Source: Arthrobacter globiformis | GTDB taxonomy: Bacteria; Actinomycetota; Actinomycetes; Actinomycetales; Micrococcaceae | Reading direction: 5' to 3' | Assembly: GCF_030818015.1 (NCBI RefSeq) | Contig: NZ_JAUSZX010000001.1 | Location: 992,001 to 1,056,000 of the forward strand | DNA: 64,000 nt | Part shown: positions 1-9,659 of the stretch, piece by piece | How positions within the stretch are numbered: the first letter of the stretch is position 1 | How the letters are laid out: every line of letters begins with the position of its first letter | Notes under the pieces: generated by a model | The model's database searches: none | The model's input: only the letters and a program-made list of their open reading frames with translations | What the model was told of the DNA's origin: nothing | Program-made: the position numbers and the translations under genes

Positions 1-900
1 CTCCAGATGCGCCTGTTCCGAGCGTGCCTTTCCCACCGGATGCCCGTTGCCGCCCACGAGGAGCAGATTCCGGCCGTCCGCCGGGTAGTCCCGGATGGAA
101 CGCACGGGCTGCTCGACGGACAGGTACATGCCTTCGGGCGGTGTCGCATCTCCGGTCAGCTCCAGGGCTGCGGCGTAGGAGCGGTTTGGCTTGAGTTTGG
201 CGAAGTAGAGGCCGCGGTTCAGGATCGGGCTGCCCGTGGCCAGCACTACCGAGTCGGCCTGGACCGATCCGCGGTCAACGTGGATGGTTGACGGCCCTGC
301 GCCGGTGACGTTCCGGACCCGCACCCCTGTGACAATCCTGCCGCCGTGGCTCCGGACGTCCTCTGCCAGTGCAGTCAGTACATCCATGGGGTTGATCTGG
401 GCCTGACCGCGGAGGCGCACAGCTCCCCGCACGGGAAACGGCAGGCCCGCATCCCGGACGTAGTCCACCTCCAAGTCGGCGCCGAGGGCCGCGACAAGCT
501 CCCCGCGGACGGCTTCCGTGCCCTGCGGCGTGGTGGCGTAGGTGTAGGCGTCGCGCACCTGGAACGGCACACCGCGCTGCTCGAGATACCGCAGCAGCCA
601 CGCCTGTCCCTCCCGGTTGCCGGAGACGTAGGCGTCCACCACCTTCTGGGGGTACTGCTGCCGGAGGGCAGACAGCACGGTACCCTGCAGCAGGGTGACT
701 TTGGCGGTGGTGTTGCCGGTTGCCACGGCGCCCAGCCCGCGTGCCTCCAGAACAAGCACGTCCTGTCCCGAGCGGGCCAGCAGCAGCGCCGTGGTCAGGC
801 CGGTCAATCCCGCACCCACCACCGCGGTGTCAAAGGACTCGCCGGGAGTGAACGGATCGCTCGTGAAAGTGTCGGTACGGTCCAACCAGAGTGACGTCAC
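1..900 (-). CDS. FAD-dependent oxidoreductase, DAO-type, C-terminus cut by window edge
   Basis: The minus-strand frame is open from a GTG at 900 to the window edge (300 codons seen). Near the N-terminus is a Rossmann FAD-binding loop, VVGAGLTGLTTALL (about residues 27-40), followed by an acidic strand end (VLVLEA), as in D-amino-acid-oxidase/glycine-oxidase-like flavoproteins. A second dinucleotide-type stretch, SVVLATGSP, lies near residue 220. Some relatives carry a C-terminal Rieske [2Fe-2S] domain, but that part would lie outside the window, so it cannot be checked. The GTG start is preceded by a modest purine stretch (AGGCAGG). The substrate is unknown. The gene runs in the same direction as the lipoprotein gene upstream of it. 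Confidence 0.8.
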   Translation of the reverse strand, partial: MTSLWLDRTDTFTSDPFTPGESFDTAVVGAGLTGLTTALLLARSGQDVLVLEARGLGAVATGNTTAKVTLLQGTVLSALRQQYPQKVVDAYVSGNREGQAWLLRYLEQRGVPFQVRDAYTYATTPQGTEAVRGELVAALGADLEVDYVRDAGLPFPVRGAVRLRGQAQINPMDVLTALAEDVRSHGGRIVTGVRVRNVTGAGPSTIHVDRGSVQADSVVLATGSPILNRGLYFAKLKPNRSYAAALELTGDATPPEGMYLSVEQPVRSIRDYPADGRNLLLVGGNGHPVGKARSEQAHLE

Positions 901-1059
901 GTGTCTCAACCTGCCTTTGGCCTGCGTCTTTGTCGCGAGGCGTTCCCGCGGCAGGCCTGGTGCTGCCCGCCAGGACCCCGACGTAATCGTAAGTGTACTT
1001 ACGGAGTTAGGGTCCGAACAGGCTTGGAACAGGGCAAGTTGCTCGGGGCAAGCTTTGCG

Positions 1060-1746
1060 TCAGCGGGCCTGGAATGCCCCGATGCTCAGGAGCTCAATGG
1101 AGGCATTGCTGCAGGCATCCAAGGGCCGGGCCACGAACAGCGATGCAGTGTCCTCCGGCGGGTAGATCCGGAATCCGGCAGCAGCGGTCTTCTTGCAGTC
1201 CGGGTAGTTCCCTGCCTGCGTGTAACGGAGCACCGCGGTGCCCGACTTCCCGGGTGCCAGCAGGACATCCTGGACGGCGACGGAGGTGTCGCGCTGGGCC
1301 GGGGCCCCGATCGGTGGGCCGTTGGGTCCGGTGGTCAGGGACACGCCCGCGAACCCCTTTAGGTGGCAGGCAGACTTGCCGCTGTTGGTGAGGATCAGCT
1401 CCATGTAGACGCTGCCGGCGGCACCGCCGCCCGTGGCATCGGTGGTGGCCTCCAGTCCTGGGGCCTTGCACAGCTGGGTGCCGGCGGCGGTGGACTGCGG
1501 TTCCGCTGACGTCGAAGTTGGCGAAGCGGGCTGCGGTTGGGACGGCGAAGCAGAGGGCGACGGCGGGGTGGAAGCTTCGGGGGCTGCCTGCGTGCTGGGG
1601 GTGGCTGAGCCGGTTGCCGGTCCGGTTGCCGGTTCAGTTGTCCCCTGGGTGGCGGGCTGGCTTGGTCCGCAAGCGGTGAGCAGCAGCACCAGTGCGGCAG
1701 CCGCCGTCGTGCCTATTAGTCCGTTGTTGATTCGCTGAGGCCTCAT
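1060..1746 (-). CDS. DUF4232-like exported lipoprotein
   Basis: This 228-residue protein begins with a lipoprotein signal, a basic n-region followed by ALVLLLTAC, giving a predicted lipidated Cys at residue 26. A Thr/Pro/Ala/Ser-rich linker of roughly 65 residues follows (QPATQGTTEPATG and similar). The C-terminal globular part has the layout of DUF4232: a Cys near the start (LCKAPGL), ELILTNSGKSACHLKG, GxPIGAPA, and a second Cys pair (YPDCKK, LDACSN). These domains are common on the surface of actinobacteria and have no established biochemical role. The four cysteines suggest disulfides. The gene is likely monocistronic and has no obvious link to the RND operon that diverges from it. Confidence 0.8.
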   Translation of the reverse strand: MRPQRINNGLIGTTAAAALVLLLTACGPSQPATQGTTEPATGPATGSATPSTQAAPEASTPPSPSASPSQPQPASPTSTSAEPQSTAAGTQLCKAPGLEATTDATGGGAAGSVYMELILTNSGKSACHLKGFAGVSLTTGPNGPPIGAPAQRDTSVAVQDVLLAPGKSGTAVLRYTQAGNYPDCKKTAAAGFRIYPPEDTASLFVARPLDACSNASIELLSIGAFQAR

Positions 1747-2229
1747 GGCTTTAACATTGCGGGCGTTCCCACCGGAGTCAACGAAGGCGCGGCGGACACC
1801 CTGATTTGATGGCAGGATTGTGACCTAAGCTCGCGGACTCCATCCGTTCGGTTCAGGACGGTTATAGCCGACGCTGATGCAACGATAAACCAGTTTGCTA
1901 TCGCAGAATTAGCCAATGTCGCGGTAAAAGTTGCGTTGATCTGCAGATTTCGGTGTGCCAAACTGATCTTGGTCTCGCTTGTCCATACCTTGTAGGAAGC
2001 GAAAAGCCGGCAAGGGAAATCCGGCAAGGAAAAATGCTCACAGTCTGGCCGCGGTCCATCATGATTCCCGTGGCCAGAAGTGTCCTCCGGTAAGGGGGAC
2101 GCGCAGGGTTGAGGGGAGACAGCTCGGCACTCGTCCACGGCAACGCCGCTGTGGACGTTCCTGAAGAGGCGCATCAGTCATTGGTTTCCGGCAACGCCGC
2201 CGAAGCCAATAACGATGGGGGCTGAGGTT
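1747..2229. other. Divergent intergenic region, no gene seen
   Basis: About 480 bases separate the lipoprotein gene from the RND operon. The stretch is AT-richer than its surroundings, especially around 1860-2040, as expected for a promoter region serving both directions. A short inverted repeat with GCCGG/CCGGC arms lies at about 2006-2025. Frames read here lack ribosome binding sites and actinobacterial composition, so no gene is called. Confidence 0.5.
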
Positions 2230-5200
2230 ATGACCGGTTGGCTTGTCCGCTGGAGTCTTAAGTTTCGATTAATTGTTTTAGCCGCTGCTGCCGGCATTCT
2301 GGGGTTCGGATTAACCACCCTGCCGTCAATGCCAGTGGATAACCTTCCAGAATTCTCTCCACCGCATGTGGAGATTCAAACCGAGGCACTGGGCCTGTCC
2401 GCCGTGGAGGTCGAACAGCTTATTACCTCGCCTATGGAGGCCGACCTGCTGAACGGGGTTGCCTGGCTCGACGAAATTCGTTCGAAGTCAGTCCCGGGCC
2501 TCTCTTCGATTGAGATGATTTTTGAGCCTGGCACCGATATCCTCCGTGCCCGGCAGCTCGTTGCAGAGCGGCTGACGCAGGCCTTCGCGCTGCCCAACGT
2601 GTCAACTCCGCCGGTACTGATGCAGCCGCTCTCCTCGACGAGCCGCGTCATGATGGTGCAGATGTCCTCACAGGACGTGTCGCCAATCGACATGTCCGTC
2701 CTGGCCCGCTGGGATGTCAAGCCGGCGCTCATGGGTGTCCCGGGCGTGGCAAACGTCTCCATTTACGGCCAGCGCGAACAGCAGCTGCAGGTGCAGGTGG
2801 ACCCGAAGCAGCTCCACGCGAAAAACGTCACCCTTAACCAGGTGGTTGAGACCGCCGGCAATGCGGTGTGGGTGTCCCCGTTGAGCTTCCTGGAAGCATC
2901 AACCCCGGGCACAGGCGGCTTCCTTGAGTCCGCCAACCAGCGCATCGGCATCCAGCACGTGCTTCCGATCCGGACACCGGCAGACCTCGGCAAGGTCAGC
3001 GTTGAAGGCGCATCCGACAAGTCGCTGACGCTGGCCGACGTCACCACCCTGAGTGAGGACCACCAGCCGCTGATCGGCGATGCTGTCACCGGCAAGTCGC
3101 CCGGCCTGCTGCTGGTCATCGAGAAGTTCCCGGACACGAGCGTCGCCGACGTGACGCAAGGCGTCGAGGCGGTGCTGGACGGTCTGCGTCCGGGCCTTTC
3201 CGGCATCACCGTGGACTCCACCGTGTTCCGCCCGGCCTCCTTCGTTGAGTCCGCCGTTGGCAGCCTCGGTCTTGCCCTGCTGGTCAGTCTCCTGATGGTT
3301 ACGGCGCTGATCGGCTTCGCATTCCGGTCCTGGCGGTACGCCCTGCTGGCCTTCATCGCCATTTCCGTGGCGGCCATGGCTGCGGCGCTGGTGCTGCAGT
3401 TCCAGGGAGCGGTCCTGAACGTCATGGCGTTCGCGGGCCTGGTCCTTGCCCTCCTCGTGGTCATCGGCGATGTCATCACCGACCTGCACAGCTTCCGGCG
3501 GGAATCGGCCGATGACCGGGTGTCACGCGAAGCCCTGCTTGCCCACGGGCTGCAGCGGTCCCGCGTGCCTGTCCTGTTCGCCGGACTTGCCGCTCTGCTT
3601 GCCCTCACGCCGGCGCTGTTTGTCCCGGGTGTGGAGGGTGCGTTCCTGAAGCCCCTGGTGCTGTCCTACCTGTTGGCCACCGCTGTGGCGATGCTCGTGG
3701 CGCTGACGGTGACGCCGGCATTGGCGGTCCTGCTGCTGCGGGGTCACAGGCGGCCACGGCGCAGCCTTTCGGTGGTTCGCAAGGCCCGGCTCGGTTACGA
3801 GCGCTCGGCGCGGGCCTTCACCGGAAAGGTGGCCACGGTGTTCGCCCTTGCGGCGGCAGCAATGGCCATCGCCGCACTTGCCATCATTCCGTCCGCTACG
3901 AAGGAGCTTCCTGTTGTGGCCGCTGTTCCCGACCGCACCCTCCTCGTGGAATGGGAGGCGGCGGCAAGCACAGGTACCGATGTGATGAACAGGGTAATGA
4001 CCAATGCCAGCGAAGAGCTGAGCGGAATCCGCGGAGTCTCTTCCGTGGGCGGCCACGTTGGACGTGCCATCACCTCCGATAGCTCCTCTGACGTCAATGC
4101 CGGCGAGCTCTGGGTGACCATGGAGGACGGCGCCAACATCAGCAGCGTGCGCTCCGAGGTGCAGGAGATTGTTGAGGGGTACCCGGGTCTGACGGCGAAG
4201 GTGACCACCTACCCGGAGCAGCAGGTTGCTGCTGCCAGTGAAATCGACAACCGCCAGTTCAGGGTGCGCGTTTTCGGCGTTGACCTGGACATCCTCCGGC
4301 AGAAAGCAGACGAAATCCGCGGAATCCTGTCGCGTACGGACGGCGTGGTTGAGCCGCAGGTGGATGTCACGGTAGACCAGCCTGTTGCGGAAATCGAGGT
4401 TGACCTCGCCAAGGCGCAGAAGCAGGGCATCAAGCCCGGCGATGTCCGGCGTGCGGCTGCCACCGTCCTGCAGGGCATCGAGGTGGGGTACCTGTTCGAG
4501 CAGCAAAAGGTGTTCCAGGTGATCGTCAAGGGTACGGAATCCACCCGGAACAGCCTGACAAGTGTTACCGACATGATGGTTGACAAGCCTGAAGGCGGGC
4601 AGGTCCGGCTGGGTGACGTGGCCAAGGTCACGCTCCGCCCGAACCAGACCGTGATCCATCATGACGACACCTCCAGGCGCGTCGACGTCGTGGCCAATAT
4701 TCAGGGCCGCAGCCTCGGTGACGTCACCAGCGATGTCCAGGCCGCCATCAAGGGCATGCAGTTCCCCGTGGAGTACCACGCTGAGATCCCGCCGCAGTAC
4801 GCCGAAAAGCAAGCTGCCGGTGCGCTCATCTGGTGGCTCGCCCTGGCGGCGGCAGCCGGCATCCTGGTCCTGCTGCTGACGGTCCTCGGCAACTGGCGGC
4901 TCGCAGGGCTCGTCTTCCTGCTGCTTCCGGTTGCACTCTCCGGCGGAATCCTCGCCGCCGACCTGGCCGGCGGTTTCGGCTCCGTGTACGTGCTGGTGGC
5001 GCTGGCGGCGGTGCTCGCCCTGGCGATCAGAGACGTGGTCATGTTGATGGGAACCTATCAATCACTGCAGTCCCGTGCCCCGTCGGCCTCGCCGGCACAT
5101 CTCATGCGGCAGGCAGCCGGAGAGCGGCTTCTGCCAACTGTTTTGACCACCGTGATCACCGGACTGGCGCTGGTGCCGCTGGTGCTGCTCGGCGGGCCGG

Positions 5201-5388
5201 TCGGCGGAGGCATGCTCCTTCCGCTGGCGCTGGTTGTGTGGGGCGGGCTTATTACCACCGCCCTGCTGACCCTCTTTATTCTGCCGATCCTCTTCCTCCG
5301 CATTGGTCCACGCACCAACACGGACTGGGGGAGCTCATTGGTGATTAACAACGGACCAGTTCTGCCAGAGAGGTCGGAATTGTCATGA
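2230..5388 (+). CDS. RND-family efflux permease, divergent partner subunit
   Basis: An inner-membrane proton-driven exporter of the RND superfamily, 1052 residues, a normal family length. The start chosen is ATG 2230 (MTGWLVRWSLKFR), preceded by GGGGGCTGAGG; an in-frame ATG at 2215 is possible. The N-terminus (LPEFSPPHVEIQTEALGLSA, then EVEQLITSPMEADLLNGV) resembles heavy-metal-type CzcA/CusA pumps and is closely related to the second pump downstream. The fourth transmembrane helix, which in the sister pump reads VVDDAIIDIEN, is here VIGDVITDLHS: the first Asp is Gly (about residue 413) and the Glu is His (about 420). Proton relay may therefore be impaired. It overlaps the lipoprotein gene by 4 bp (ATGA) and is probably co-translated with it. 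The substrate is not evident. Confidence 0.88.
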   Translation: MTGWLVRWSLKFRLIVLAAAAGILGFGLTTLPSMPVDNLPEFSPPHVEIQTEALGLSAVEVEQLITSPMEADLLNGVAWLDEIRSKSVPGLSSIEMIFEPGTDILRARQLVAERLTQAFALPNVSTPPVLMQPLSSTSRVMMVQMSSQDVSPIDMSVLARWDVKPALMGVPGVANVSIYGQREQQLQVQVDPKQLHAKNVTLNQVVETAGNAVWVSPLSFLEASTPGTGGFLESANQRIGIQHVLPIRTPADLGKVSVEGASDKSLTLADVTTLSEDHQPLIGDAVTGKSPGLLLVIEKFPDTSVADVTQGVEAVLDGLRPGLSGITVDSTVFRPASFVESAVGSLGLALLVSLLMVTALIGFAFRSWRYALLAFIAISVAAMAAALVLQFQGAVLNVMAFAGLVLALLVVIGDVITDLHSFRRESADDRVSREALLAHGLQRSRVPVLFAGLAALLALTPALFVPGVEGAFLKPLVLSYLLATAVAMLVALTVTPALAVLLLRGHRRPRRSLSVVRKARLGYERSARAFTGKVATVFALAAAAMAIAALAIIPSATKELPVVAAVPDRTLLVEWEAAASTGTDVMNRVMTNASEELSGIRGVSSVGGHVGRAITSDSSSDVNAGELWVTMEDGANISSVRSEVQEIVEGYPGLTAKVTTYPEQQVAAASEIDNRQFRVRVFGVDLDILRQKADEIRGILSRTDGVVEPQVDVTVDQPVAEIEVDLAKAQKQGIKPGDVRRAAATVLQGIEVGYLFEQQKVFQVIVKGTESTRNSLTSVTDMMVDKPEGGQVRLGDVAKVTLRPNQTVIHHDDTSRRVDVVANIQGRSLGDVTSDVQAAIKGMQFPVEYHAEIPPQYAEKQAAGALIWWLALAAAAGILVLLLTVLGNWRLAGLVFLLLPVALSGGILAADLAGGFGSVYVLVALAAVLALAIRDVVMLMGTYQSLQSRAPSASPAHLMRQAAGERLLPTVLTTVITGLALVPLVLLGGPVGGGMLLPLALVVWGGLITTALLTLFILPILFLRIGPRTNTDWGSSLVINNGPVLPERSELS

Positions 5389-5837
5389 AAAGCAATAGTG
5401 ATTTTGGCGGCTGGCGTTCTGTTCTGGTGCTGGTCTGCGCAGCGTCCATTGGCCTCTCCGGATGTGCCACAGTGAAAACCGCCGCGGCGCCCGCCGGGCA
5501 GGCAGCGTCCACCATGGAGAAAGCCGGCCCGGACCTGAACAAACTGACGCTGACGGATAAGGCAGTGGAAAGGCTGGGCGTGACCACGGTCAAGGTGACC
5601 AAGGGTGAAGGCAGTCCGCTGCAGGTGCCCTACGGCTCACTGGTCTATGACGCCAACGGAAAGACCTGGGTCTACACCAATCCCGAGCCCCGGACCTACA
5701 TCCGGGCAGCGGTGACGGTGGACAAGATCGCCGACAACAAGGTGCAGCTCCAGTCCGGTCCCCCTGCTGGAACCGATGTTGTCACCGTTGGTGCCGCGGA
5801 ACTGTTCGGTGCCGAATTCGGCACAAAGGGTCACTGA
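5385..5837 (+). CDS. Miniature lipid-anchored RND adaptor (membrane-fusion-protein C-terminal part)
   Basis: A 150-residue lipoprotein: signal ending LSGC (Cys 27), a short Ala-rich linker, then a small domain reading VPYGSLVYDANGKTWVYTNP and later AELFGAEFG. This layout matches the C-terminal membrane-proximal part of CzcB/HlyD-family periplasmic adaptors (typical sentence: a promoted residue, VPxxAVxxxxGxxxVxV, ending ...GAxxLxxE). The lipoyl, hairpin and most of the beta-barrel domains of a normal 350-450 residue adaptor are missing. A monoderm cell has no outer membrane to reach, so a truncated adaptor capping the pump is plausible; that is inference. The gene sits between two RND pump genes, with a 4-bp overlap upstream and a 1-bp gap downstream. 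Confidence 0.7.
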   Translation: MKSNSDFGGWRSVLVLVCAASIGLSGCATVKTAAAPAGQAASTMEKAGPDLNKLTLTDKAVERLGVTTVKVTKGEGSPLQVPYGSLVYDANGKTWVYTNPEPRTYIRAAVTVDKIADNKVQLQSGPPAGTDVVTVGAAELFGAEFGTKGH

Positions 5838-5838
5838 C

Positions 5839-8800
5839 ATGCGCCGGATTGTCGGGTTCAGCCTGAAATTCCGCGCCTTGGTGGTGGCCATCGCCGTGGG
5901 AATGATGGCGTTCGGCGGCGTCCAGCTCAGCACGGCCTCGGTGGACGTCTTTCCCGAATTTGCGCCGCCGAAGGTGGAGATTCAGACTATCTGCATCGGC
6001 CTTACCGCTGCCGAGGTGGAGCAGTTGGTTTCCGTTCCCCTCGAAGACGCCCTCAACGGCGTCGAGAGTCTGGATGAGATCCGCTCCAAGTCCGTGGAGC
6101 AGCTGTCCTCGATCGTGCTGATTTTCGCCCCGGGGGCGGACCTGCTCAAGGCGCGCCAGCTGGTCTCAGAGCGGATCGCCACCGTCATTCCGTCGCTGCC
6201 CACCTGGGCGGCGCCGCCGGTGATCCTGCAGCCGCTGTCGTCCACCAGCCGCGTCATGAAGATCGGGCTGACTTCGGACCAGCGCTCGCTCATGGAAATG
6301 TCCATGATCACGTACTGGAAGATCCGCGCCCACCTGCTGCGGGTCCCCGGTGTGGCCAACGTGGCCATCTGGGGCGAGCGTCTGCAGATGCTGCAGGTGC
6401 AAGCGATTCCGGACAAGCTGAAGGCCAATGACGTCAGCCTGAACCAGGTCATGGAGGTCACCGCAAACGCCCTCGACGCCGGCCTGCTGCAGTATTCGCC
6501 GGGTTCCGTCATCGGCACCGGCGGCCACATTGAGACGCCCAACCAGCGGCTCGGCATCCAGCACGTGCTGCCGATCACCACTCCGAAGGACCTCGCCGAG
6601 ATCACCATCGAGGAGAAGAACGGGAAACCGCTACGCCTTGGTGACGTGGCCAACGTCGTGGAAGACCACCAGGCGCTCATTGGCGACGCCGTGATCAACC
6701 AGGGTCCCGGGCTGATGCTTATCGTCGAAAAACTTCCCTGGGGCAACACCCTGGAAGTTACCAGGGGCGTTGAGGCTGCTCTGCAGCAGATGGAGCCGGG
6801 ACTCAGCGGCATCACCGTTGATACGGAAATCTTCCGGCCGGCGACCTTCATTGAGGAGTCCCTTGATAATCTGAGCCGCGCGCTGATGCTGGGGTGCATC
6901 CTCGTGGTGCTGGTGCTGGGCGCGTTCCTCTTCCAGTGGCGCACCGCGCTGATCAGCCTGATCGCCATTCCGTTGTCACTGGTGACGGCGGCGTCCGTCC
7001 TCTACCTCACAGGAGCATCGGTGAACACCATGGTCCTGGCGGGGCTGGTGATTGCCGTCGGGGTGGTGGTGGATGATGCGATCATCGACATCGAGAACAT
7101 CATCCGAAGACTCCGCCAGCACCGCGCGGAGGGCGGGACCCGGTCCACGGCCTCAGTGGTTCTGGAGGCCTCGCTTGAGGTCCGAGGGCCCATCATTTAC
7201 GCCACGCTGATCATCATCGCCGCGGCGGTGCCGATCTTCTTCCTCCAGGGACTGACCGGGGCCTTCTTCAGGCCGCTGGCCATCTCCTACACCCTGGCGG
7301 TGCTGGCATCGATGCTCGTGGCACTGACCGTCACCCCCGCACTGGCACTGATCTTCATGCGGAAAGTCCCGCTGAAGGAGCAGGAACCGCCTCTGGTGAG
7401 GGTGCTCAAACGCGGCTATCGGGCGGTCCTGAGCCGGATAGTGAGGCGGCCCGTTGCCGGGTACGCCACCTTCGGCACCATGGCGGCCATTGGGGCAATC
7501 ACCGCACCGCTGTTGGGGCAATCGCTGCTGCCTGACTTCAAGGAACGCGACTTCCTGATGCACTGGCTGACACAGCCGGGCACGTCGGTTACGGAGGAGT
7601 ACCGCGTCAGCCAGAAGGCCTGCGAGGAACTGCTCACGATTCCGGGTGTCCGGAACTGCGGCTCGCACATCGGGCAGGCCTTCAACGCCGACGAAGTCGT
7701 GGGAGTGTACTTCGGTGAGAACTGGATCAGCATCGACCCTGCGGTGGACTATGACCAGACACTGAAGTCAATCCACGAGGTGGTGGACGGCTATCCCGGG
7801 ATCGTGCGGGACGTCCAGACCTACCTGAAGGAGAGAATCCGTGAGGTTCTCACGGGTGCCAGCGATGCCGTCGTCGTCCGGCTTTACGGGGACGACCTGG
7901 CCCTCCTGCGTTCAAAGGCCGCGGAAATTCAGGCGATCTTTGAGCACACCGAAGGAACGGTTGCCCCCCATACGGCACTGCAAAAGGACATCCCGCAGCT
8001 TAACATCGAGGTTGATCTGGCCAAGGCCCAGAGCTATGGGCTGAAGCCGGGCGACGTCCGGCGGGCGGCGGCAACACTGGTCGCCGGCGAGGAAGTCGGC
8101 GACGTCTACCGGGGCGGCAAGGCATACGACGTCCAGGTCTGGAGCCCGCCGGCGGTCCGTTCCGATATCAGCTCCATCCGGAACCTCCCCATCGACACCC
8201 CCAGCGGGCAGAAAATCCTGCTGTCCGACGTGGCAAGCGTCCAGGTGAAGCCGACCCCGAACGTCATCCAGCGTGACGCGCACTCCAGGCGGATCGATAT
8301 CGAGGCCAACGTGAAGGAAGGCGCACTGGGCTCGGTGGTTGCGGCCATGGAGGAAGGGCTCAAGAAGGTGGAGTTGCCGCAGGGCTTCCGCACCCAGATC
8401 CTGGGTGAGTTCCAGGAGCGGCAGGCGGCGACCAAGACCCTGCTGACGCTCGCCATCGGGGCACTGGCTGTGATCTACCTGCTCCTGCAGGTGGCCTTCG
8501 GAAGCTGGCGTCTGGCGACGCTGGTGATCCTCACGCTGCCGATTGCCCTGGTGGGTGGGGTGTTCGCCGCCTTCATGGGCGGAGGTGTCCTGTCACTGGG
8601 GTCCATAGTGGGCTTCCTGACGGTCATGGGCATCGCGGCCAGGAACGGCATCCTGCTCATCAACCACTGCCAGCACCTGGAGAAGTATGAGGGTGAAAAG
8701 TTCGGTCCGGAACTGGTGCTGCGGGGCGCCGGGGAACGCCTCTCGCCGATCCTTATGACCACCCTGGCCACCGGGCTTGCCCTGGTGCCGCTGGTGGTCC

Positions 8801-8976
8801 TGGGGAACATCCCCGGGCATGAGATTGAACATCCCATGGCCCTGGTGATCCTTGGCGGGCTGGTGACGTCCACGCTCCTGAACCTGTTCGTGGTCCCGTC
8901 CCTGTACCTGAGGTTCGCCAAGCCGAAGGCCGAGCGGCACCAGGCACCGCCGGAGCCCGTCCTGGCTAACGCTTAG
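5839..8976 (+). CDS. RND-family efflux permease, canonical subunit (CzcA/CusA-like)
   Basis: A 1045-residue RND exporter that starts one base after the adaptor stop (MRRIVGFSLKFRALVV). It keeps the expected signature of heavy-metal-type RND pumps: FAPPKVEIQTICIGLTAAEV, then DEIRSKSVEQLSSI in the porter domain, and in TM4 an acidic cluster VVDDAIIDIEN with Asp 412, 413, 416 and Glu 418, the likely proton relay. The last membrane bundle has GFLTVMGIAARNGILLINH, typical of the family. It is more canonical than the first pump in the operon, and the two probably form a mixed trimer or have divided roles, as MdtB/MdtC do in Gram-negatives. The substrate cannot be read from sequence. Its stop codon overlaps the stop of the convergent gene. 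Confidence 0.9.
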   Translation: MRRIVGFSLKFRALVVAIAVGMMAFGGVQLSTASVDVFPEFAPPKVEIQTICIGLTAAEVEQLVSVPLEDALNGVESLDEIRSKSVEQLSSIVLIFAPGADLLKARQLVSERIATVIPSLPTWAAPPVILQPLSSTSRVMKIGLTSDQRSLMEMSMITYWKIRAHLLRVPGVANVAIWGERLQMLQVQAIPDKLKANDVSLNQVMEVTANALDAGLLQYSPGSVIGTGGHIETPNQRLGIQHVLPITTPKDLAEITIEEKNGKPLRLGDVANVVEDHQALIGDAVINQGPGLMLIVEKLPWGNTLEVTRGVEAALQQMEPGLSGITVDTEIFRPATFIEESLDNLSRALMLGCILVVLVLGAFLFQWRTALISLIAIPLSLVTAASVLYLTGASVNTMVLAGLVIAVGVVVDDAIIDIENIIRRLRQHRAEGGTRSTASVVLEASLEVRGPIIYATLIIIAAAVPIFFLQGLTGAFFRPLAISYTLAVLASMLVALTVTPALALIFMRKVPLKEQEPPLVRVLKRGYRAVLSRIVRRPVAGYATFGTMAAIGAITAPLLGQSLLPDFKERDFLMHWLTQPGTSVTEEYRVSQKACEELLTIPGVRNCGSHIGQAFNADEVVGVYFGENWISIDPAVDYDQTLKSIHEVVDGYPGIVRDVQTYLKERIREVLTGASDAVVVRLYGDDLALLRSKAAEIQAIFEHTEGTVAPHTALQKDIPQLNIEVDLAKAQSYGLKPGDVRRAAATLVAGEEVGDVYRGGKAYDVQVWSPPAVRSDISSIRNLPIDTPSGQKILLSDVASVQVKPTPNVIQRDAHSRRIDIEANVKEGALGSVVAAMEEGLKKVELPQGFRTQILGEFQERQAATKTLLTLAIGALAVIYLLLQVAFGSWRLATLVILTLPIALVGGVFAAFMGGGVLSLGSIVGFLTVMGIAARNGILLINHCQHLEKYEGEKFGPELVLRGAGERLSPILMTTLATGLALVPLVVLGNIPGHEIEHPMALVILGGLVTSTLLNLFVVPSLYLRFAKPKAERHQAPPEPVLANA

Positions 8977-9554
8977 CCACGAACCCGCTGGTCCATCCGC
9001 CGCCCACGCCCCGCCACCCGCGGGAACGTGGGCGGCGGTGGTGCGGGGACGGAACGCGTGCCGGTTCCCGCCCGCCGGCGCCGCAGTTCCAGCGCCAGGC
9101 TTTCCTGCCCGCGGGCCATTGCCCAGCGGTGGTTGGCCTCGAAGCCGGGCTTCAGCAGCCAGCTGAGCCGCCTCAGCAGCGGCTTGGTGGCACTGACCCG
9201 CCAGTCGTAGGTGATCAGGACTTCCGGCCCGTCCTGCTCGAACGTCCAGCGCCCGGTCCCGTCCAGGTCACCGGTAGCCCGGATTGCGAAGCCCCTGTTG
9301 CTGATCGGTTCCGTGACGGTCAGGGTCCAGCGGAGGGTGTAAGGGAGCCAGCCCTTGGTGTGGAGCCTGGCCATCCGCCCCACACCGTTCTCTTTGCCCG
9401 GATGGATGAGGTCCACCCGGAGGTACACGGACGGCCACCACCGGGCGAGTCCGACGGGGTCGCCCAGGATCTCGGCGACGTCGTCCGCGCTCCCGGCCAC
9501 CCGCCAGACCGTGACGAAGGTGTAGTCCGTGCTCCTGGTGCCCTTGGCGTTCAT
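8973..9554 (-). CDS. SRPBCC (START/polyketide-cyclase-like) family protein
   Basis: 193 residues from ATG 9554, which has a strong AGGAGG seven bases upstream. The body has the SRPBCC helix-grip pattern: an N-terminal strand YTFVTVWRV, a helix with DDVAEILGDPVGLARWWPS, the central strands (TLRWTLTVTEPI, GTGRWTFEQDG, VLITYDWRVSA), and a long C-terminal helix ending in a basic RRRR segment. These domains bind hydrophobic ligands. The ligand and role here are unknown. The C-terminal tail of about 30 residues is Arg/Pro-rich and probably disordered. The gene converges on the RND operon, and the two stop codons share bases (8973-8976). Confidence 0.8.
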   Translation of the reverse strand: MNAKGTRSTDYTFVTVWRVAGSADDVAEILGDPVGLARWWPSVYLRVDLIHPGKENGVGRMARLHTKGWLPYTLRWTLTVTEPISNRGFAIRATGDLDGTGRWTFEQDGPEVLITYDWRVSATKPLLRRLSWLLKPGFEANHRWAMARGQESLALELRRRRAGTGTRSVPAPPPPTFPRVAGRGRRMDQRVRG

Positions 9555-9659
9555 TTGTGCCTCCTGCCCGCGAAAAGATCTGCAACCATTCAAGCGCGTG
9601 CCGCCCGTCCGCCATAGACTGCTGGCGTAAGTCACCACGCCCAAAATTGAGGAGTAGCG

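Noticed and set aside
1743..2174. Possible minus-strand protein of 143 residues
   Set aside because: The frame lacks a ribosome site and recognisable motif, and its composition does not look like actinobacterial coding sequence; it lies in the AT-richer promoter gap.
2763..5061. Long antisense frames inside the RND genes
   Set aside because: They are third-position GC shadows: His/Arg/Gln-rich products without motifs, opposite well-supported pump genes.
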